This document shows positions 6,882 through 10,271 of a DNA stretch of 10,271 bases, one piece after another (position 1 is the first letter of the stretch; each line of letters opens with the position of its first letter). The stretch is from NCBI GenBank assembly GCA_017557715.1, contig JAFYYE010000129.1, positions 1 to 10,271 of the forward strand, in the 5' to 3' direction. The stretch is from Pseudobutyrivibrio sp. GTDB lineage: Bacteria > Bacillota > Clostridia > Lachnospirales > Lachnospiraceae. The translations under genes and the position numbers were made by a program. Under the pieces are notes generated by a model, which did not search any database, was not told the origin of the DNA, and saw nothing but the letters and a program-made list of their open reading frames with translations.

Positions 6882-6910
6882 ATAAAAAACGGACTCCCAA
6901 ACGGGAGTCC
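6882..6910 (-). terminator. Intrinsic terminator of the GH3 gene
   Basis: On the minus strand GGACTCCC-GTTT-GGGAGTCC forms a perfect 8-bp GC-rich stem with a four-base loop and is followed by G and then six T. It begins about 20 bases after the GH3 stop. In the plus direction the stem is followed by AATGAAAAAAG and no U-run, so it should act mainly on the GH3 transcript and only weakly, if at all, on the convergent regulator transcript. Confidence 0.9.
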
Positions 6911-6929
6911 AATGAAAAAAGAATGTTAG

Positions 6930-9803
6930 TTATTCTGCCTTCTTTAATTCTTTATATTTCTTGATAGTTCCTACTTCGAAGAAAAGAAGTAAAGCGGCAA
7001 GTAATATATCAATCATAATAAATGCGATTTGCCAGTTATAAAGACCTGTGTGAAGGTTCTCTGGTTCGTATGCACGGCTGTTTACAACAGTGTACATAAT
7101 GTTCTTTGATGCAGTTCTGAGTGCCTTGATTCCTGTAGCACTTGTCTGGTCGTTAACTGTGTTATCTCCCATCTCGTATGCAACAAGCATAAGGTCGTTA
7201 CCATTTCTGATACATGCATCTGCATCCATGAAGTTTGCTCCAAGGAAGTAGTCTGTAATAACCATTCCACGGAATCCCCATTCATCGCGAAGTACCTTGT
7301 TAAGAAGGCTATCGTTAGCACCTGACCAGTGTGGTCCGATGTAGCTGTAAGAGCTCATGACTGCCTGTGCGCCGCCATCCTTTACAGCGATTTCAAATGG
7401 TTTTAAGTAAATTTCTCTGATTGCCTGCTCTGGCGCCCAGATTGAAACCATGTTCCATCTGTTTGTTTCCTGATCATTCATTGCGAAATGCTTAATGTAG
7501 CTATATACACCAAATTCCTTAGCTGCAATTACTTCCTGAGCAATAAGTGTTCCAGAAAGTAATCCATCCTCAGATACATACTCAAACTCACGTCCGCCAA
7601 GGGCTGCTCTGTGTGTGTTGATAGCTGGTGCGTACCAACCTGAAGCGTCCATCTCATCACACATCTTACCCATGATATGGCCATACTCATAGCCAAGATT
7701 CTTGTTAAATGTACAAGCAAGTGTCACTGAAGAAGGCATACCAATTGAATACTTTCCAGTGAAGTTGTTTGTGATAGAAGCAGGTCCATCACAATCTGTT
7801 GTACGAGCCTTTTCTACTGAAGGAACCTCGAGTGTCTGATATCCACCAAGACCTACAAGTGATACCATCTCTGGAACTGTAAGCTGATCAAGAAGTGATT
7901 CCCATCTCTCGTCATCATAATCAGCTCCTCTTAAATCCTCAAGCTTCATGCCATTGTCAGCACCTGTGATTGGCATTTCATCGCTTGAATCGTTAAGTGC
8001 TTCTGGGTCAAAGTTAAGATTGCAAACATAATTTGCCTTCATCTCATCTGACATAGAATATGTTGCTGGTGCAGCTGTTGCCTCTGCATAGTTTGCAAAG
8101 TGATCTGCACGTGAAAGGTAAGTAGCTGTACCCTGTGAATCTTCAAAGTGATTTGTAGCTGCTACCTGGTCAGTAGAGCGCTTGTTAGCATCGCTATATA
8201 CTACTGTAGAACCTACCTTATATGTTCTCTCATCGATAACTGTGTGCGCATCCTCTCTTAATGAGATGATGTAATCGCCCTCTTCAAGGACATAGGCCTT
8301 CTCATTCTTGTCATCATAAGAAGCAAGTGACTCCTCTGAGAAAGAAAGAGTGATTGTCTGAGACTCACCTGGCTCAAGTAACTCTGTCTTATCGAAAGCT
8401 ACAAGATTTACAGCAGACTTCTCGATTCCACCGTTTGTGTAAGGTGGTGTGTCGTAAAGCTCAACAGCTGACTTGCCCGCAACATCGCCAGTGTTTGTAA
8501 CAGTAACATCAACAGATAATGTACCGTCGTTTATTGTTAAATCTCCCATTTCCTGCTTGAAAGTTGTGTAAGATAAGCCGTAACCAAATGGGTACTGAAC
8601 CTCTTTATCATAATCAATCAAGCCTTCAACTGCTGCTGTCTCGTAGAATCTATATCCAACATAAATACCTTCTACATAGTTTACAAAGTGAGGTTGGCTT
8701 ACACCAAGAATTGGATCACCATTATCTACTGTAAACTCTTCTACATTATCAAAGGCGTAATCACCAAAGTTGTTGAACCAAGGCGAGTTAGCAATATTTC
8801 TAGCAAATGTATCTGAAGTCTTACCTGAAGGGTTAACCTCACCGCTAAGGATATCTCCAAGTGCTGGGAAACCACCCTGACCTAAGCCCTGGCACCACAC
8901 AAGTCCCTTAATACTTGGGTACTCATCTACGAAAGTCATCTCAAATGTGTTTGCACCTGTGTAAACAACGATTACGTTGCTGTAGTCTGCACAAACCTTG
9001 TCAAATAAATCTCTCTCAGTTTTGCTGAGCTGTAAAATATGCTGTCCCTTAGAGAAATCTTTGTAATCCTCTGAGTTCTGTGTATAAGTCAAGCTTGCAT
9101 CAGAAGCATCCTTTGGAAGATCGGCGCCCTCACCACCTGAACGAGCAATAACAATCATTGCTGTGTCAGAGTAGTTCTTTGCATTCTCAAGCATATCTTT
9201 TGGATATGTAGAAAGTGCTGGTTCCGGAAGTGTCCAGTCCTGACCGAAAAGTCCAATTTCTGGTCTATCTGTTCTGTATGATGTGTAGAACTCTGAAAGC
9301 TCATCGTTTGTCTCAAAGCCTGCCTGATGAAGACCATCAAGAAGTGATGTTGTCTCAAAGTCAGCTGAGAATCCACCTGAACCTGTTCCACCGTAATATG
9401 GGTTAGTTGAAGACCAACCAAATACGTTGATTTTCTTTGTGTCTGTTAAAGGAAGAATTCCTTTGTTTTCAAGAAGAACGATTCCCTCACCTGCAACTTT
9501 CTCAGAAAGCTCTCTAGCCTCATCGATAGTTGCATCTGAAACCGCTCCATTTCCTGTTGCAAGTGTAATCATGTTTGACATTGGGCCAAAGCAGATTAAG
9601 TTTGCAATAACAACGACTGCAAGTAAAAATGCAATCCAAGACTGTCTGCGCATCATAAAGCGAGTAGTCTTCTCCTTCTTACCTGCAACGATTGTAATAA
9701 CAATAGCTGTTACAAGAATTACTGCAAGTGCAATCAAATACGGAGCAATCAGATTTATTACGTTGATTACGTCCGAAATGTTGATACTTAACATATATTT
9801 CAT
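6930..9803 (-). CDS. Glycoside hydrolase family 3 enzyme, permuted domain order, membrane-anchored at both ends
   Basis: Family 3 hydrolases remove sugars, often beta-glucose or beta-xylose, from the ends of oligosaccharides. Of 957 residues, 18-40 and 56-74 are membrane segments separated by the basic loop GKKEKTTRFMMRRQ, and 923-942 is a third, followed by the basic tail KKYKELKKAE. By the positive-inside rule the large middle part faces outward. Domain order is the reverse of the common one: GH3 C-terminal-type domain at about 95-410 (GEGIVLLENKGILPL, GLGQGGFPALGDILSGEVNPSGK, PFGYGLSYTTF), a fibronectin-III-like domain at about 425-520, then the TIM barrel at about 625-870 with RTTDCDGPA, KHFAMNDQETNR (771-782) and the probable nucleophile Asp851 in MVITDY. 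Permuted GH3 enzymes are known from rumen Firmicutes, but most lack membrane segments. Start: ATG 9803 (AAAAGGA 6 bases upstream) or ATG 9794 (GGAGG 9 bases upstream) are both possible. The substrate is not readable. It converges on the regulator gene and has its own promoter and terminator. Confidence 0.9.
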   Translation of the reverse strand: MKYMLSINISDVINVINLIAPYLIALAVILVTAIVITIVAGKKEKTTRFMMRRQSWIAFLLAVVVIANLICFGPMSNMITLATGNGAVSDATIDEARELSEKVAGEGIVLLENKGILPLTDTKKINVFGWSSTNPYYGGTGSGGFSADFETTSLLDGLHQAGFETNDELSEFYTSYRTDRPEIGLFGQDWTLPEPALSTYPKDMLENAKNYSDTAMIVIARSGGEGADLPKDASDASLTYTQNSEDYKDFSKGQHILQLSKTERDLFDKVCADYSNVIVVYTGANTFEMTFVDEYPSIKGLVWCQGLGQGGFPALGDILSGEVNPSGKTSDTFARNIANSPWFNNFGDYAFDNVEEFTVDNGDPILGVSQPHFVNYVEGIYVGYRFYETAAVEGLIDYDKEVQYPFGYGLSYTTFKQEMGDLTINDGTLSVDVTVTNTGDVAGKSAVELYDTPPYTNGGIEKSAVNLVAFDKTELLEPGESQTITLSFSEESLASYDDKNEKAYVLEEGDYIISLREDAHTVIDERTYKVGSTVVYSDANKRSTDQVAATNHFEDSQGTATYLSRADHFANYAEATAAPATYSMSDEMKANYVCNLNFDPEALNDSSDEMPITGADNGMKLEDLRGADYDDERWESLLDQLTVPEMVSLVGLGGYQTLEVPSVEKARTTDCDGPASITNNFTGKYSIGMPSSVTLACTFNKNLGYEYGHIMGKMCDEMDASGWYAPAINTHRAALGGREFEYVSEDGLLSGTLIAQEVIAAKEFGVYSYIKHFAMNDQETNRWNMVSIWAPEQAIREIYLKPFEIAVKDGGAQAVMSSYSYIGPHWSGANDSLLNKVLRDEWGFRGMVITDYFLGANFMDADACIRNGNDLMLVAYEMGDNTVNDQTSATGIKALRTASKNIMYTVVNSRAYEPENLHTGLYNWQIAFIMIDILLAALLLFFEVGTIKKYKELKKAE

Positions 9804-9816
9804 CCTCCATCCTTTT
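9804..9816 (-). promoter_or_regulatory. Double ribosome binding site before the GH3 gene
   Basis: Minus-strand AAAAGGA (9816-9810) is 6 bases from the ATG at 9803, while GGAGG (9808-9804) touches that ATG but lies 9 bases before the in-frame ATG at 9794. The GGAGG placement makes the shorter start (MLSINISDV) a serious alternative; the protein would lose only three residues. Confidence 0.55.
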
Positions 9817-9826
9817 GATGATTCGC

Positions 9827-9855
9827 ATTTTAGTCCCCGAAAAACTCCATTTCAA
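9827..9855 (-). promoter_or_regulatory. Sigma-A promoter of the GH3 gene
   Basis: On the minus strand TTGAAA (9855-9850) and TAAAAT (9832-9827) are separated by exactly 17 bases; each box is one base from consensus. The transcript would start near 9820, giving a leader of about 17-26 bases. The spacer contains TCGGGGA (9840-9834). Confidence 0.6.
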
Positions 9856-9914
9856 TAAAATGTCCTATCCTGTCATTTAGAGTCCCTTTTTTGTCAAAAA
9901 TCGCTTTTTTCTTA

Positions 9915-9923
9915 TGATATAAT
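9915..9923 (+). promoter_or_regulatory. Extended -10 promoter of the response regulator gene
   Basis: TGATATAAT combines the extended TGn motif with a perfect TATAAT (9918-9923). No -35 box stands at 16-18 bases; TTGTCA at 9891-9896 is 21 bases away, too far for a normal pair. Extended -10 promoters can work without a good -35. The start site would be near 9930, just at a second TCGGGGA (9931-9937). Confidence 0.6.
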
Positions 9924-9966
9924 CACATTATCGGGGAGGTCTTTTGATTATAAACAGGAGGCTTTA

Positions 9967-10271
9967 ATGCTAAATATCGCACTTGTGGAAAATGATAATA
10001 CGGATGCTGAGCTTTTCACTGACATTTCCAGCGCCTATTTCATGGACGCAAAAGTAGAATTTCATATAGATATTTTCACAGCTGGGGAAGATTTCTTAAA
10101 AGCTTATCAGGGTCAGTTTCAGATTGTATTCATGGATATCGAATTAGATGGCATCAACGGAATGGATACCGCCAGAAAGCTTAGAGAAATTGATAACAAT
10201 GTGATTCTGATTTTCCTGACGAATCTGGCTCACTACGCCATTGCTGGATATGAAGTGAATGCCACTGACTA
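9967..10271 (+). CDS. LytTR/AgrA-type response regulator, receiver domain, 3'-partial
   Basis: Start codon 9967 follows AGGAGG (9956-9961) five bases upstream. The 101 whole residues in view form most of a receiver domain: IALVEND at the acidic pocket, the phosphorylation site Asp57 in IVFMDIEL, the following GINGMDTARKLREID, and Thr85 in LIFLTN. The continuation AHYAIAGYEVNATDY resembles receivers attached to LytTR DNA-binding domains (commonly xxYAIxGYEVxAxDYxxKP), so a LytTR output domain and a neighbouring sensor kinase gene are expected beyond the window; neither is seen. The acidic pocket reads Glu8-Asn9, with Asn where the second acidic metal ligand (CheY Asp13) normally is. The gene is divergent from the GH3 gene across 163 bases; control of GH3 by this regulator is possible but not shown. 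Confidence 0.85.
   Translation, partial: MLNIALVENDNTDAELFTDISSAYFMDAKVEFHIDIFTAGEDFLKAYQGQFQIVFMDIELDGINGMDTARKLREIDNNVILIFLTNLAHYAIAGYEVNATD

Noticed and set aside
6891..6910. Bidirectional terminator for both convergent genes
   Set aside because: Only the minus-strand direction has a T-run after the stem; in the plus direction the bases after the stem are AATGAAAAAAG.
9427..9858. 143-codon plus-strand open frame
   Set aside because: It is the antisense of the GH3 N-terminal region and runs into the GH3 promoter; hydrophobic character is only a mirror of the membrane segments.
9891..9897. Second GH3 promoter using minus-strand TTGACA (9897-9892)
   Set aside because: The -35 match is perfect, but no -10-like sequence lies 16-18 bases downstream on that strand.

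Overview
The window looks like a gut or rumen Firmicute, most likely Lachnospiraceae of the Butyrivibrio/Pseudobutyrivibrio/Roseburia kind. This is inferred from the fairly low GC of the main region, strong AAGGAGG-type ribosome binding sites, a Firmicute-style hexuronate gene set, a domain-swapped GH3 glycosidase and a LytTR-type response regulator. No marker gene is present, so genus is not fixed.

Layout. (1) Bases 1 to about 477, plus strand: the middle of an IS21-family IstB helper ATPase, visibly richer in GC than the rest (about 60% in the first 60 bases against about 35% at 601-660). (2) At about 457-477 this passes abruptly, in mid-gene, into the 3'-truncated antisense end of a 2-keto-3-deoxygluconate kinase. 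The join is either a real rearrangement or an assembly chimera. (3) About 457-5844, minus strand: a five-gene hexuronate operon transcribed kdgA, uxuA, uxuB, uxaC, kdgK, with the first four genes touching or overlapping by 1-4 bases. A 137-bp imperfect palindrome (1085-1221) sits in the only loose junction, between uxaC and kdgK. (4) 5845-5986: divergent promoter region with a good sigma-A promoter for the operon and candidate operator repeats. (5) 5987-6865, plus strand: AraC-family regulator, probably the operon's own. (6) 6882-6910: intrinsic terminator serving the next gene. (7) 6930-9803, minus strand: a GH3 glycosidase with permuted domains and membrane anchors at both ends. (8) 9804-9966: second divergent promoter region. 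(9) 9967 to the end, plus strand: the start of a LytTR/AgrA-type response regulator that runs off the window.

How it works together. UxaC isomerises D-glucuronate to D-fructuronate, UxuB reduces that to D-mannonate, UxuA dehydrates it to 2-keto-3-deoxygluconate (KDG), KdgK phosphorylates KDG to KDPG, and KdgA splits KDPG to pyruvate and glyceraldehyde 3-phosphate. Together with an externally facing GH3 enzyme this fits a cell living on uronate-decorated plant polysaccharides. No uronate transporter, uxaA or glucuronidase gene is in view.

The window holds no convincing new multi-gene system. The points most worth following are the palindromic element inside the operon, the istB/kdgK junction and the doubly anchored, permuted GH3 enzyme.
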